Source: Leptothermofonsia sichuanensis E412 (GTDB lineage Bacteria; Cyanobacteriota; Cyanobacteriia; Leptolyngbyales; Leptolyngbyaceae). From it: a stretch of 64,000 nucleotides of DNA. This document shows, piece by piece, positions 54,938 through 64,000 of the stretch; the first letter of the stretch is position 1; each line of letters opens with the position of its first letter. The stretch lies in contig NZ_CP072600.1 of assembly GCF_019891175.1 (NCBI RefSeq), forward strand, positions 5,456,001 to 5,520,000, read 5' to 3'. Under the pieces are notes generated by a model. The model saw only the letters and a list, made by a program, of their open reading frames with translations, ran no database searches and was not told the DNA's origin. Both the position numbers and the translations under genes were made by a program.

Positions 54938-55050
54938 GATGGCTCTACTGGAGCATCGGTTTAGAATTTCAAGAAATCGGATTTCTTGTCAGAAATTCAA
55001 CGAAATTTGGATCCACCTCAGAGAAACCCGATTTCTGTACTGGCGTTTTA
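54938..55050. repeat. dispersed repeat R4, copy 2
   Basis: Matches 12493-12644 in reverse orientation. The best block (54959-55010) includes the AAGAAATCGGATTTCTT hairpin and AGAAATTCAACGAAA; similarity goes on to ATTTCTGTACTGG at 55030-55043. The terminal inverted repeats are more decayed than in copy 1. The remaining spacer 54365-55095 holds R3 and nothing else that I recognise. Confidence 0.7.
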
Positions 55051-55095
55051 GCAGGCATATCAGTGAATCTGCAACTCCCTCAGGAGTCCGCAGAT

Positions 55096-55413
55096 TTAAG
55101 TTTGAATTTGCGGGAACTTACGCACCTGATACTCTCTTTCTTCGATAATGCTATAGACTGCATCCCCCATTGCTTGTGAGAACAGACGCTCGGTTTCTTC
55201 GATGTGCTGCACTGACACGCGCTTCCAGGCTTCCCGGCTTTCCCACTGGATCACCAGCACCACTTCATCTTGCTGGTTGGGATTAATCCAGACCTGTTTA
55301 CCCAGGAACCCAGGGTATGTTGATAAGGCGGTTGTCCAGATTTCTTCATCTTTCTGGATGTATTGCTCCCTTCGGTCAGGAGCAACTCTGATTTTTAGCC
55401 ATTCAATTACCAT
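55096..55413 (-). CDS. TIGR03792-type protein (ABM-like fold)
   Basis: A 105-residue protein from the ATG at 55413 (upstream alternatives add up to five residues). It starts MVIEWLKIRVAPDRREQYIQ and has YPGFLGKQVWINP and VVLVIQWESREAWK, an order I recognise from the small TIGR03792 family found mainly in cyanobacteria. The fold is probably the dimeric alpha-beta barrel of antibiotic-biosynthesis monooxygenases; the function is unknown. Confidence 0.8.
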   Translation of the reverse strand: MVIEWLKIRVAPDRREQYIQKDEEIWTTALSTYPGFLGKQVWINPNQQDEVVLVIQWESREAWKRVSVQHIEETERLFSQAMGDAVYSIIEEREYQVRKFPQIQT

Positions 55414-55444
55414 AGCTTTATCCACCAACCAGTTTGCAAAAGTC

Positions 55445-55551
55445 TGTGATTAGCGTGTGCTCATAGCCTTGTTACCAGGCTCCAGTCTGGTAACGGCGCA
55501 TGGAAACTCCAGTTTCCAAAGTACCTGGGCAAGTAACGGAACGATTGGCAA
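55445..55551. repeat. dispersed repeat R3, copy 2
   Basis: Starts TGTGATTAGCGTGTGCTCAT and ends ACGATTGGCAA, with hairpins CCAGGCTCCAGTCTGG and GGAAACTCCAGTTTCC. Compared with copy 1 the second stem changes GC pairs to AT pairs on both sides. It directly adjoins the stop codon of cdaA. Confidence 0.8.
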
Positions 55552-56484
55552 TCAGCTTTTTCCTTTCCGCTGACCAGGCAACCTGGGGAGGAAAGCTTTC
55601 CCCTTTTCCCATAGCTGACGACCTAACCCTCTGAGATTGGGCGCAACGGGTTCACGGTCAGCCGTCTGGGAAAACTTTGCCTCTAACAGTTCCTTTAGCT
55701 TACTGCTCGTCAGGGGTCGATTCAGTGTTCCCCGTTCTGCCAGGGAAATGGAGCCTGTTTCTTCAGATACAACCACACAGATACAGTTTTCAACGCGCTC
55801 TGTGATCCCCATGGCTGCCCGGTGACGGGTACCCAACTGGCGGGAAGCTGTTCGTTCAGACAATGGCAGAATCACCCCTGCGGCAATCACCCGTCCATCC
55901 CGGATCAAAACAGCTCCATCGTGCAGTAGGGTCGATGTTTGAAAAATGGTTTGAATCAGTTCTTTAGAGACTTCAGCATTTAATCTTACTCCAGGGACAG
56001 AAAAGTCCCGCTCATCGATTGGACTGCCGGTTTCCAGAATAAGCAGTGCTCCTGTCCGGTTCTGGGACAGTTCCTTGACCGCATCCACAATTTCATCGGT
56101 TACGCTTCCAGCTTTGAGAATGGTACGGCGAGATGACTGAAACATCTGGAGAATTTGTCCCCGTCCTAGCTGTTCCAGAAATCGCCTGAACTCTGACTGA
56201 AGAATAAACGCCATGGCTACGGCAGAGCCAATCACCAGATTGCTCAGAACAAAGCTCAGGAGCTGGAGCTGGATCCGCCGACTGAGGGCAGCCGCCAGCA
56301 TCAGAATGATAAAGCCGCGCACCATCCACAGTGTCCTGCGCTCCCCAATGATGACTAGCATCATGTAGGTGACTGCAAGGACCAGCCCAATGTCAATCAG
56401 TGAGCGGAGGTTTTGCAAAATTAGAAGCGACAGAGACTTAATCCAGCCAGGGTCTGTCAGCCATTGCCTCCATAGATATCCCAT
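55552..56484 (-). CDS. cdaA: diadenylate cyclase
   Basis: A 310-residue membrane-bound cyclic di-AMP synthase of the CdaA type. Three N-terminal helices (about 20-100) precede the DAC domain with LLHDGAVLIRDGRV (DGA motif) and LGTRHRAAMGITE (RHR motif). The C-terminal tail is basic. Cyclic di-AMP controls potassium and osmotic balance and, in cyanobacteria, night metabolism. It lies downstream of lysA on the same strand with about 116 bases between. Confidence 0.93.
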   Translation of the reverse strand: MGYLWRQWLTDPGWIKSLSLLILQNLRSLIDIGLVLAVTYMMLVIIGERRTLWMVRGFIILMLAAALSRRIQLQLLSFVLSNLVIGSAVAMAFILQSEFRRFLEQLGRGQILQMFQSSRRTILKAGSVTDEIVDAVKELSQNRTGALLILETGSPIDERDFSVPGVRLNAEVSKELIQTIFQTSTLLHDGAVLIRDGRVIAAGVILPLSERTASRQLGTRHRAAMGITERVENCICVVVSEETGSISLAERGTLNRPLTSSKLKELLEAKFSQTADREPVAPNLRGLGRQLWEKGKAFLPRLPGQRKGKS

Positions 56485-56600
56485 CAGTCTGGATTAACCC
56501 TGCGCCTCTACTAAAGTTAAAGTAAAGTTATGAGTTTTGAGTGATCAGCCTTGAGTTCCAGACGGCTTTAAATTCAAAACTTGAAACTCAGACCTCATCA

Positions 56601-58049
56601 CTACTTGAGCCTTTCTGGTAAACGATCCTGCCGGACTAAGTCCTGATAGGTTTCTCGTTGCAGAATAATGTTAGCGTCCCCTTCTTTAACTAAAACGGCA
56701 GCCGGACGCGGTACGCGATTGTAGTTAGAGGACATACTGTAATTGTAAGCCCCCGTTGCCATGACAACGAGAATATCTCCAGGTTCGGTGATCGGCAGGG
56801 ATGCTTCTTTGATTAAAATGTCTCCCGACTCACAATGTTTCCCGGCGATCGCAACCAATTCAGTCATCGGAGCATTCATTCGGTTGGCAACCACAGCCCG
56901 GTAAAGGGACTGATAGGTAATCGGCCGCGGATTATCAGACATGCCGCCATCTACTGTAAGGTAGGTACGAATGTCAGGGACAACCTTGCGGCTGCCAATT
57001 GTATAAGCGGTGACACAGGCAGGACCAATCAGCGATCGCCCCGGCTCACACAATAATTTGGGCAGAGGTATCTGCTGCTCCTCACAGGCGACTCTGACAG
57101 ATTCCGCCACAACCCGGACCCATTCATCAATGCTGGGTGGGTCGTCTGATTCGGTGTAGCGAATTCCCAATCCGCCCCCTATGTTAAGCTCCTTAATGGG
57201 TAGCCCGTATTGAGTTGCTTTACACAACCACTGCACCATCACGCTCCCCAGGTCATTGTGGGGCTGAAGCTCAAAGATCTGGGAACCAATATGGGCATGG
57301 AGACCAATACAGGCTAATCCCGGTTGCTGGCTGACAGAAGTAAACACATCATCCAGTTGATTGGGATCAAAGCCAAACTTGCTATCTAAGTGCCCTGTGC
57401 GGATGTATTCGTGGGTATGGCACTCAATACCAGGCGTAAGGCGGATCAGAATCGAGATAGGGTGTACCCCGTCTCTCTTCTCCCCAGCTAACCCGACTAA
57501 CAATTTCAACTCGTGCCAGTTGTCCACCACAATCTTGCAGCCAGATTCAATGGCAAACTGAAGCTCATCACGAGATTTGTTGTTCCCATGAAAATAAATT
57601 CCCTGGGGATCAACTCCTGCCTCCAGCGTGGTAAAAATTTCACCCCCGGACACGACATCAACGCCCAGTCCTTCCCTGGCTACGATCGCACATACCGCCA
57701 GACAACTCCAGGCCTTGGAAGCATATAGCACCTGCGCCGCGCCCGGATAGTAGCGCTCAAACGCCTGCCGATACTGGCGACAGGCTGCTCGCAATGTGTC
57801 CTCATCTAAGATGTATAAGGGCGAACCAAACTGCTGAACCAGATCCACCACATCACAACCGCCAATCTCCAGATGCCCCTCTGAATTGACCTGCGCTGTC
57901 AATGGCAGGAGTTGTTGATTCGGTGATACGCTATCAAAGCCATTGACAGAACCATTTGCCAGTTCTACCGCTGCCCCATCGCGCAAAAATTGATGACCAG
58001 AATTCTGATAAGCCAGATTTTGAGTTTCTACCCCCTGACCTGATACCAT
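56601..58049 (-). CDS. lysA: diaminopimelate decarboxylase
   Basis: A PLP enzyme for the last step of lysine synthesis, 482 residues. VLYASKAWSCLAV has the PLP lysine; HAHIGSQIFELQPH, NIGGGLGIRYT, CEPGRSLIGPACV and GKHCESGDILIKE are the family blocks, and MATGAYNYSMSSNYN is close to the C-terminus. An N-terminal extension of about 45 residues precedes the barrel, as in other cyanobacterial LysA proteins. lysA followed by cdaA suggests an operon. Confidence 0.94.
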   Translation of the reverse strand: MVSGQGVETQNLAYQNSGHQFLRDGAAVELANGSVNGFDSVSPNQQLLPLTAQVNSEGHLEIGGCDVVDLVQQFGSPLYILDEDTLRAACRQYRQAFERYYPGAAQVLYASKAWSCLAVCAIVAREGLGVDVVSGGEIFTTLEAGVDPQGIYFHGNNKSRDELQFAIESGCKIVVDNWHELKLLVGLAGEKRDGVHPISILIRLTPGIECHTHEYIRTGHLDSKFGFDPNQLDDVFTSVSQQPGLACIGLHAHIGSQIFELQPHNDLGSVMVQWLCKATQYGLPIKELNIGGGLGIRYTESDDPPSIDEWVRVVAESVRVACEEQQIPLPKLLCEPGRSLIGPACVTAYTIGSRKVVPDIRTYLTVDGGMSDNPRPITYQSLYRAVVANRMNAPMTELVAIAGKHCESGDILIKEASLPITEPGDILVVMATGAYNYSMSSNYNRVPRPAAVLVKEGDANIILQRETYQDLVRQDRLPERLK

Positions 58050-58197
58050 GCCTGCGTCCTTCCCCTTCTTCCCTGTGTGATTTGTCTGTTTACAATATTT
58101 GTCTGTTTACAATTAGCTTGTCTGCAATTAAAAGGCATCAGCCCTTCACCAGTTTACAATCGCAACCCGTCCATCCTGTAGAATTTTCAAACCCTTC

Positions 58198-58803
58198 GTG
58201 CTTTTTCTCTCCCTCCAGCCTCTAACTCCAATCTGGTTACCGGTTGCGCTTGAACTTGACCAGTGCTGCTTTGGCGGACTCTGGACCGCAGACGGATATC
58301 GACGGGAAATAGAAAGTCCTAACAGTGAGTTGCTCATTCTGACCTGCGCTTCGTCTCCCCCACCCCATGTCTGCCCCTCCGCCCCCCTGCTTGGTATCGG
58401 CTGTTACTGGGCTATTCTGGAAGAGGCACACATCACTCTACTGGGGGTGATTCCTGAATATCAGCGCCAGGGGCTGGGGCAGGCTTTATTCTATGCCCTG
58501 TTGAAATCCGCCTGTCTGCGGGGACTGGAGCGGGCGACTTTAGAAGTCAGAATTTCTAATCAATCAGCCCTTGCCCTATATCAAAAATTTGGGTTTCGAG
58601 AGGCAGGGCGGAGAAAATGCTACTACCAGGATACTGGAGAAGATGCCCTGGTTTTATGGCGGGGCGGATTACAGTCCCCGGATTTTGGAGCGCTCTTGCA
58701 GTTCTGGTGGGAAGACACCCGCGATCGCCTGTACCGTTCTGGATGGCAACTGGCTCCCGACTGGGATCACCAAATGGTTAAGGAACCGGGGTTGACTTGG
58801 TAA
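58198..58803 (+). CDS. rimI: ribosomal-protein-alanine N-acetyltransferase RimI-like
   Basis: A 201-residue GNAT acetyltransferase starting at GTG. The acetyl-CoA loop VIPEYQRQGLGQALFYALLK and NQSALALYQKFGFREAGRRKCYYQDTGEDALVLWR are typical RimI blocks. Residues about 51-64 (SSPPPHVCPSAPLL) are an extra Pro/Ser/Cys stretch between LLILTCA and GIGCYWAILEEAHI, likely an in-frame spacer-type insert. The C-terminal 35 residues extend beyond the minimal fold. Confidence 0.87.
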   Translation: MLFLSLQPLTPIWLPVALELDQCCFGGLWTADGYRREIESPNSELLILTCASSPPPHVCPSAPLLGIGCYWAILEEAHITLLGVIPEYQRQGLGQALFYALLKSACLRGLERATLEVRISNQSALALYQKFGFREAGRRKCYYQDTGEDALVLWRGGLQSPDFGALLQFWWEDTRDRLYRSGWQLAPDWDHQMVKEPGLTW

Positions 58804-58973
58804 ACCCTTTCCGTTAACAATCTCCCTTCAGGGGAATTTTTCCACAACATGAGCGGCTTGTCTAAACAAGTTCGGTAATTGCGCATCTACCTGTAGCTCT
58901 ATATGAGCCGCCAGGGAATTTCGCTATGCTAAAATCAGCAGTACCGGCACGCAGCAGGTTACAGAAACACGCC

Positions 58974-61445
58974 ATGTTTGAACGCTTTACAGAAAAAGCC
59001 ATCAAGGTGATCATGCTTGCCCAGGAGGAAGCTCGCCGCCTGGGGCACAATTTCGTGGGTACAGAGCAGATCCTTCTGGGTCTGATTGGAGAAGGGACCG
59101 GCGTCGCCGCCAAAGTACTGAAATCGATGGGAGTCAATCTTAAAGACGCCCGGATCGAGGTAGAAAAAATCATTGGTCGAGGGTCGGGCTTTGTAGCGGT
59201 AGAAATTCCGTTTACGCCTCGGGCAAAACGAGTTTTGGAGCTATCGCTCGAAGAAGCTCGTCAACTGGGGCATAACTACATTGGCACCGAACATTTGCTT
59301 TTAGGATTGATACGAGAAGGGGAAGGAGTCGCCGCCAGAGTTTTGGAAAATCTGGGCGTAGACCTGTCCAAGGTTCGGACGCAGGTGATCCGGATGCTGG
59401 GCGAAACGGCAGAAGTGACCTCTGGTGGTAGCCAGGGGCGAACCAAAACCCCCACTCTGGATGAGTTTGGATCAAATTTGACCCAAATGGCAGCAGAGGG
59501 CAAGCTGGATCCAGTAGTTGGACGCCAGAAAGAAATTGAGCGTGTCATCCAGATTCTGGGTCGTCGCACCAAGAATAATCCAGTCCTGATTGGAGAGCCT
59601 GGTGTGGGTAAAACGGCGATCGCAGAGGGGCTTGCCCAACGTATCGCGAACGATGACGTACCAGACATTCTGGAAGATAAGCGGGTTGTTACTCTGGATA
59701 TTGGTCTGCTGGTTGCAGGCACCAAATACCGGGGTGAATTTGAAGAACGTCTGAAGAAGATCATGGATGAGATCCGCTCTGCCGGAAACGTCATTTTGGT
59801 CATTGACGAGGTTCACACTCTAATTGGTGCCGGGGCAGCGGAGGGTGCCATTGATGCAGCCAATATTTTGAAGCCTGCTCTGGCACGGGGTGAACTTCAG
59901 TGTATTGGTGCCACCACATTAGATGAATACCGTAAGCACATTGAGCGGGACGCAGCTCTGGAACGTCGTTTCCAGCCAGTGATGGTGGGTGAACCGAGTG
60001 TTGAAGAAACTATCGAGATTCTGCGCGGTTTGCGAGAACGTTACGAGCAGCACCACAAACTGAAAATCTCAGACCTGGCGCTGGAAGCAGCTGCCAAGTT
60101 GTCTGACCGTTACATTTCCGATCGCTACCTGCCTGACAAGGCAATTGATTTAGTCGATGAAGCAGGTTCCCGTGTGCGCCTGATCAATTCTCAGTTACCT
60201 CCTGCCGCGAAGGAACTGGACAAGGAGTTGCGCCAGGTGTTGAAGGAAAAGGACGATGCCGTGCGTTCTCAAAACTTCGATAAAGCGGGCGAACTGCGCG
60301 ACCGGGAAATGGAAATTAAAGCCGAAATCCGGGCGATCGCCCAGAGTAAGAAAAATGAAGCGGCGGGTGAAGACGCTTCTCCCATTGTGGATGAGGAAGA
60401 CATTGCCCAAATTGTGGCTTCCTGGACCGGGGTTCCAGTCAACAAGCTGACCGAATCCGAGTCTGAGAAACTGCTGCATATGGAAGACACCCTGCACCAG
60501 CGGTTGATTGGTCAGGAAGAAGCGGTGAAAGCCGTTTCCCGTGCTATTCGTCGTGCCCGGGTGGGCTTGAAGAATCCCAACCGGCCAATCGCCAGCTTCA
60601 TCTTTTCCGGTCCCACCGGGGTTGGTAAGACAGAACTGACGAAAGCTCTGGCGGCCTACTTCTTTGGGTCCGAAGAAGCCATGATTCGGCTGGATATGTC
60701 GGAATACATGGAGCGTCACACGGTTTCCAAGCTGATTGGTTCGCCTCCAGGTTACGTGGGCTACAACGAGGGTGGTCAGTTGACTGAAGCGGTTCGTCGC
60801 CGTCCTTACACGGTAGTCCTGTTCGACGAAATCGAAAAGGCACACCCTGATGTCTTCAACATGCTGCTGCAAATCCTGGAAGACGGTCGTCTTACCGATG
60901 CCAAAGGTCGCACAGTAGACTTCAAAAATACGCTACTGATTATGACCTCCAACATTGGTTCTAAGGTGATCGAGAAAGGCGGCGGCGGTCTGGGCTTTGA
61001 GTTCTCCGCTGGAGATGCCGCAGAGTCCCAGTACAATCGCATTCGTTCCCTGGTCAATGAGGAACTGAAGCAGTACTTCCGTCCTGAATTCCTCAACCGT
61101 CTGGATGAAATCATTGTCTTCCGTCAGTTGAACAAGGACGAAGTGAAGCAGATTGCCGACATCATGCTGAAGGAAGTCTTCAACCGCCTGAAGGATCAGG
61201 GCATTACCCTGGAAGTCACCGAGCGGTTCAAGGATCGCCTGGTGGAAGAAGGGTACAACCCTGCCTATGGTGCCCGTCCTCTGCGCCGCGCTATTATGCG
61301 TCTGTTGGAAGATTCCCTGGCTGAAGAAATCCTATCGGGTCGTGTCAAGGATGGAGATACGGCTGTCGTTGATGTGGATACCGAAGGGCAGGTGAAAGTT
61401 CTGCAAGGAGAGCAACGGGAACTTCTACCACAGGCGGCTGAGTAA
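58974..61445 (+). CDS. clpC: ATP-dependent Clp protease ATP-binding subunit ClpC
   Basis: An 823-residue Hsp100 chaperone. The ATG at 58974 gives the standard start [20 protein letters not shown]; an upstream in-frame ATG at 58926 adds 16 residues and is unlikely. Two Clp-N repeats (5-145), AAA1 with [15 protein letters not shown], a UVR coiled-coil (about 415-455) and AAA2 with [15 protein letters not shown] are intact. Such ClpC hands substrates to ClpP and is essential in cyanobacteria. Confidence 0.96.
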   Translation: MFERFTEKAIKVIMLAQEEARRLGHNFVGTEQILLGLIGEGTGVAAKVLKSMGVNLKDARIEVEKIIGRGSGFVAVEIPFTPRAKRVLELSLEEARQLGHNYIGTEHLLLGLIREGEGVAARVLENLGVDLSKVRTQVIRMLGETAEVTSGGSQGRTKTPTLDEFGSNLTQMAAEGKLDPVVGRQKEIERVIQILGRRTKNNPVLIGEPGVGKTAIAEGLAQRIANDDVPDILEDKRVVTLDIGLLVAGTKYRGEFEERLKKIMDEIRSAGNVILVIDEVHTLIGAGAAEGAIDAANILKPALARGELQCIGATTLDEYRKHIERDAALERRFQPVMVGEPSVEETIEILRGLRERYEQHHKLKISDLALEAAAKLSDRYISDRYLPDKAIDLVDEAGSRVRLINSQLPPAAKELDKELRQVLKEKDDAVRSQNFDKAGELRDREMEIKAEIRAIAQSKKNEAAGEDASPIVDEEDIAQIVASWTGVPVNKLTESESEKLLHMEDTLHQRLIGQEEAVKAVSRAIRRARVGLKNPNRPIASFIFSGPTGVGKTELTKALAAYFFGSEEAMIRLDMSEYMERHTVSKLIGSPPGYVGYNEGGQLTEAVRRRPYTVVLFDEIEKAHPDVFNMLLQILEDGRLTDAKGRTVDFKNTLLIMTSNIGSKVIEKGGGGLGFEFSAGDAAESQYNRIRSLVNEELKQYFRPEFLNRLDEIIVFRQLNKDEVKQIADIMLKEVFNRLKDQGITLEVTERFKDRLVEEGYNPAYGARPLRRAIMRLLEDSLAEEILSGRVKDGDTAVVDVDTEGQVKVLQGEQRELLPQAAE

Positions 61446-61465
61446 CCTGGGTGGTACTGCAAATT

Positions 61466-61499
61466 AACCCCCAGACTTTTCTTAGAAGGTCTGGGGGTT
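61466..61499. terminator. hairpin terminator between clpC and the GGDEF-EAL gene
   Basis: AACCCCCAGAC at 61466 pairs with GTCTGGGGGTT ending at 61499, with CTT/AAG extending the stem. A T-rich tract (ATTTTGTACTTT) follows on the plus strand. The genes converge here, so it may serve both. Confidence 0.8.
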
Positions 61500-61518
61500 G
61501 ATTTTGTACTTTAAGTCA

Positions 61519-63795
61519 CTATTGTTTGGTATCAAAAAAGGCATTCCCCTGCTCAAGGAACGATGTCGCCGCTTCCTGGGTTAGGGGTTTGGAAAACAAA
61601 TATCCTTGAGCCAGATCACACTTCAATAGCTTTAATTGAGACATTTGACGTTTGGTTTCAATGCCTTCAGCCACCACATCAATTCCCAGGTTCCAGGCCA
61701 GGGAAATGACTGTACGAATTATTTCAACTTTCTCCAGATCCGTATCGGCTTTGTGTACGAAAGAAGGGTCAATCTTTAATGTATCAATGGGGAAGAGATG
61801 TAGATGGCTCAAAGATGAATAACCAGTCCCAAAGTCATCCATCACCAGTTGAACCCCCAATGTTTTGATCTGTTGCATTAAATTGGTTGCTGAACCTGCA
61901 TCTTCCATAATGGCGCTTTCAGTGATCTCCAACTTTAAGCATTGGGGATCGAGGCCAGTTTCGTTCAAGATTGTTTCAATTTGTTGAATCAGGTCAGGCT
62001 GAGAGAACTGTTTGCGCGAGATATTCACACTGATGGTCAACGGTGGATTCGTTGGTTGCTGTTGCTGCCACTGTTTCATCTGCCGGCATGATTCATATAA
62101 CACCCACCGACCAATCGATAGAATCAACCCGGTTTCTTCTGCAACCGGGATAAATTCTGCTGGAGAGATCAGTCCCCGTTCTGGATGTTGCCACCGGACC
62201 AGCGCTTCAAATCCTGTAACTTTGCCCGTTCTTAATTCAATGACCGGCTGATAAAACACGACAAACTCCTGGTGTTCGATCGCTTTGCGTAGATCCATTT
62301 CCAGTTGCAGCAATGACACCGCATGTTCATGCATTTCTTGCGTGAACACTTCATAGCGCCCCCGTCCCAGGGCTTTTGCCCGATACATTGCCGTATCCGC
62401 ATCCCGGATCAGATCCTCTGGCTGGTCATAGTTCATAGCACTCAGGATCAGCCCAATACTGGCATTGGCAAATACTTCTTGCCCATTTAAGTTGAAGGGC
62501 GTTTTCAGCATCTGCTGCATTCGCTCGACCACCCTGATGGCCTCAGAACTCCCCTGGGGATATTCCAGCAAAATGGCAAATTCGTCTCCACCCAAACGGG
62601 CACAGGTATCACTGGACCGGAGACAGCCCTTAAGCCGGTGGGCAATGGTCACTAATAACTGATCACCAACCATATGCCCCAGGCTGTCATTAATCACTTT
62701 GAACCGATCCAGATCGAGAAACACTACGGCAAAATCATAATTCTCATGCCGTTTGGCAAGAGCGATCGCGTGTTCCAGCCGCTCCATAAATAAGGTCCGG
62801 TTGGCAAGCCCTGTCAGCCCATCGTGGAGTGCATTGTAACGTAACTGTTCCTCACCAACTTTGCGGGCTGTAATATCAGTCTGGGAACCAATCAGACGAT
62901 GGATATTTCCCACCGCTGACCGAATGGCTAAGCCCCGGCTCAACATCCAGCGATAGGTCCCATCGCGATGCAAAAGACGGTACTGACTTTCAAAACAGGC
63001 CGTCAAGCCTTCACAGTGACGGGTCACTTCCTGTCTGACCAGATCCCGATCGTCGGGGTGCAGTCGATCAAACCAATCATCCAGATGGGTGCCAATTTCA
63101 TCATCCTGATAGCCCAGCATAGCTTTCCATCGGGAAGAGAAGTAAACTTCATTCGTTTCCAGGTTCCAGTCCCATATCCCATCGTTGGATGCATTGGCAA
63201 TCAAGGCATAGCGTTCCTCACTCTGGCGCAGAAGAACCTCTATTCTCTGAAGCGCAGTGATCTCACTGGTCAATCTCTGGTGAACGATCGCGGCCTGCAA
63301 ACGCTGGCGGGTTGCGGCAATGATACCGGCGATCGCCTGCAAAAATAGCACTTCATCGGCTGTAAAATGATGCTGAACTGTGGCGTGTGCGCCAAGAATA
63401 CCATAGGGTTGGGGATGTCCTTGAATCAGCACGCTGAGGCTGCTGATAACAGAATGCTCCTGTAAACGTTGAAGCGGCAAAAAGCGAGTTTCAGTTTCCC
63501 AATTTTCGATCATCACTGGCTTCCAGGATTGGAGCAAATACTCGGATTGCGAACCAGGCTCAATCCTGATCGGTTCCGTCACGTTATTGCCCCAGTCTGC
63601 TCCAGCGTGCTGGACTGGAACCTGATACTCCCCCTCGATTTCCAAAACCTCTGCATAATCTACATTCAAAACCTGCGTAATGCGACCCAGGACAGAATTC
63701 AGGAAAGGCAAGAGGGTTGTTGTTTCCAGGGCCTCTCGCTCCAACTCAGTGAGAGTTGTGCTAAGTCGATTGCAGTCTTGAGAAGATAAAGCCAT
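61519..63795 (-). CDS. GAF-PAS-GGDEF-EAL cyclic di-GMP signalling protein
   Basis: A 758-residue soluble protein. Residues about 15-180 are GAF-like (VLNVDYAEVLEIEG, SVLIQGHPQPYGILGAHA), 190-320 are PAS/PAC (NASNDGIWDWNLETNEVYFS, WMLSRGLAIR), 325-490 are GGDEF with an intact ARLGGDEFAILLE, and 500-755 are EAL with GFEALVRWQHPERG and MDDFGTGYSSLSHL. Both catalytic motifs look intact, so it could make and break c-di-GMP. The GAF domain lacks the canonical bilin-binding Cys, so light sensing is not indicated. Confidence 0.92.
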   Translation of the reverse strand: MALSSQDCNRLSTTLTELEREALETTTLLPFLNSVLGRITQVLNVDYAEVLEIEGEYQVPVQHAGADWGNNVTEPIRIEPGSQSEYLLQSWKPVMIENWETETRFLPLQRLQEHSVISSLSVLIQGHPQPYGILGAHATVQHHFTADEVLFLQAIAGIIAATRQRLQAAIVHQRLTSEITALQRIEVLLRQSEERYALIANASNDGIWDWNLETNEVYFSSRWKAMLGYQDDEIGTHLDDWFDRLHPDDRDLVRQEVTRHCEGLTACFESQYRLLHRDGTYRWMLSRGLAIRSAVGNIHRLIGSQTDITARKVGEEQLRYNALHDGLTGLANRTLFMERLEHAIALAKRHENYDFAVVFLDLDRFKVINDSLGHMVGDQLLVTIAHRLKGCLRSSDTCARLGGDEFAILLEYPQGSSEAIRVVERMQQMLKTPFNLNGQEVFANASIGLILSAMNYDQPEDLIRDADTAMYRAKALGRGRYEVFTQEMHEHAVSLLQLEMDLRKAIEHQEFVVFYQPVIELRTGKVTGFEALVRWQHPERGLISPAEFIPVAEETGLILSIGRWVLYESCRQMKQWQQQQPTNPPLTISVNISRKQFSQPDLIQQIETILNETGLDPQCLKLEITESAIMEDAGSATNLMQQIKTLGVQLVMDDFGTGYSSLSHLHLFPIDTLKIDPSFVHKADTDLEKVEIIRTVISLAWNLGIDVVAEGIETKRQMSQLKLLKCDLAQGYLFSKPLTQEAATSFLEQGNAFFDTKQ

Positions 63796-64000
63796 TGGGA
63801 AAATGCCATTTTTTCATTGGGGGTTATTTAATTTAGAATGCCCAACTGTAGTAACCTGGATAACAGCAGGGAGACGTTGTTACAGCAACTTTCAATCGGA
63901 ACACCCCCAGTTTTGGGTATCAGGTACGGGGTGCAGCCTACAGGCATTTGGATAGGGAAACTTCGACCTGCTCCACTTTCCTTCACCCCTTGCCCGCCAT

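Overview
The window comes from a cyanobacterium, most likely a filamentous, Leptolyngbya-like one. The palindrome GCGATCGC is scattered through most genes, gene products have cyanobacterial forms (long IspH of about 400 residues, ClpC of 823, SHMT of 427, a TIGR03792 protein), and the spacers are full of short dispersed repeats and C/T-rich tracts. This placement is inference from gene content. I saw no rRNA, tRNA or CRISPR array.

Layout. 1-4.8 kb: start of an indoleamine-2,3-dioxygenase-like gene, an acyl/acetoacetyl-CoA synthetase and an ABC-F ATPase. 4.8-17.2 kb: a peptide natural-product (RiPP) locus. Its left arm (minus strand) carries an HTH protein, a C39-peptidase ABC exporter broken by an internal out-of-frame deletion, an HlyD adaptor and a PpiC-like isomerase. 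Its right arm (plus strand) carries three small double-glycine precursor peptides, a one-helix membrane protein, an APH-fold kinase, a HopA1-family protein, a divergent aldo/keto reductase and a second PpiC-like isomerase. The kinase plus HopA1 pair matches the split Ser/Thr dehydratase known from class V lanthipeptide and thioamitide pathways. Two of the three precursors have no cysteine, so the product may be a hydrophobic dehydrated peptide rather than a lanthipeptide. This is the most interesting part of the window.

17.2-20.4 kb: repeat-rich spacer with a transposase remnant, then a histone-deacetylase-like protein, YjbQ and QueF. 20.8-28.7 kb: a polysaccharide cluster (acyltransferase, five glycosyltransferases, a polymerase-like membrane protein). 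28.9-31.4 kb: a TpsB-type outer-membrane transporter and a 3-methyladenine glycosylase. 31.7-37.2 kb: aroQ, a 44-residue protein, cinA, a WecA-like transferase, glyA and a small Cys-rich protein. 37.3-41.6 kb: purF and purL. 41.8-50.4 kb: an SbcD-like nuclease and a second polysaccharide cluster (flippase, two methyltransferases, four glycosyltransferases). 50.5-51.0 kb: remnants of an Rpn-like and a Uma2-like gene. 51.2-64 kb: TPR protein, ispH, an RRM protein, a TIGR03792 protein, cdaA, lysA, rimI, clpC and a GAF-PAS-GGDEF-EAL protein.

The window also holds several small dispersed repeat families: R1 (three copies), R2, R3 and R4 (two copies each), a tandem palindromic element, and low-complexity spacer-like sequence inserted in frame into three conserved enzymes. 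Several boundaries and family names rest on motif recognition alone; no database search was possible.
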